A stretch of DNA of 5,244 nt, taken from an uncultured Acidimicrobium sp. GTDB taxonomy: Bacteria > Actinomycetota > Acidimicrobiia > Acidimicrobiales > Ilumatobacteraceae. Location of the stretch: assembly GCA_903895515.1 (NCBI GenBank), contig CAITUB010000232.1:1-5244 (forward strand). The letters run 5' to 3'. The translations under genes were made by a program, and so were the position numbers. Below, in pieces: positions 5,204 through 5,244 of this stretch. The notes beneath the pieces are model-generated. The model had not been told where the DNA came from and did not search any database. It saw nothing but the letters and a program-made list of their open reading frames with translations. The stretch's first letter is position 1. Every line of letters starts with the position of its first letter.

Positions 5204-5244
5204 GTGGCAAACGTTGGCTACGTCGGTTTAGGAATTATGGGTGG
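5204..5244 (+). CDS. NAD(P)-binding dehydrogenase of the 3-hydroxyisobutyrate dehydrogenase type (5' end only)
   Basis: Thirteen codons are visible before the window ends: MANVGYVGLGIMG plus a following Gly. The GLGIMG run is the dinucleotide-binding GxGxxG loop as found at the extreme N-terminus of beta-hydroxyacid dehydrogenases (3-hydroxyisobutyrate, tartronate semialdehyde and 6-phosphogluconate types), where 'GFIGLGxMG' is typical. The GTG start is 2 nt after the carD stop, and the AGAAG at the end of carD could serve as ribosome binding site, so the two genes are probably co-transcribed and translationally coupled. The substrate cannot be judged from so short a piece. Confidence 0.65.
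   Translation, partial: MANVGYVGLGIMG

Overview
The window reads as chromosomal DNA from an actinobacterium of moderate GC content, with densely packed genes and short gaps. The strongest taxonomic clue is a CarD protein that aligns without gaps to the N-terminal 90 residues of mycobacterial CarD as I recall that sequence, including the DNA-wedging Trp85. An Rv2258c-type methyltransferase, frequent GTG starts and two starts that look leaderless point the same way. A moderate-GC lineage with a small genome, such as a freshwater Acidimicrobiia-like group, would fit, but this is inference and no marker here proves it.

Layout, left to right: (1) a minus-strand SAM-dependent methyltransferase (45-1145), diverging from (2) a plus-strand SIMPL-domain (DUF541/YggE-like) envelope protein (1211-1969). 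(3) Convergent with the SIMPL gene, and overlapping its stop codon, is the end of a minus-strand operon made of an AbrB-type antitoxin (vapB, 3181-3396), a PIN-domain toxin (vapC, 2807-3184, ATGA overlap) and a DUF952-GNAT fusion protein (1966-2802, GTG start 4 nt after the vapC stop). A pair of 12-bp-period direct repeats and a -10-like hexamer sit just before vapB. (4) Upstream on the same strand is an EamA/DMT transporter (3458-4318). (5) Divergent from it is tRNA-Arg(TCT) (4364-4437). (6) A plus-strand carD (4533-5201) carries an unusual Lys/Ala-rich repetitive tail. (7) The first 13 codons of a Rossmann-fold dehydrogenase start 2 nt after the carD stop and run off the window.

Most of the window is ordinary chromosomal content. 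Two things stand out. One is a toxin-antitoxin operon that appears to have a third cistron joining a DUF952 domain to an acetyltransferase. The other is a CarD transcription factor with a histone-H1/HU-like basic tail that standard CarD/CdnL proteins lack. No insertion sequence, CRISPR array or phage gene was seen, and no gap between genes exceeds about 100 bases.
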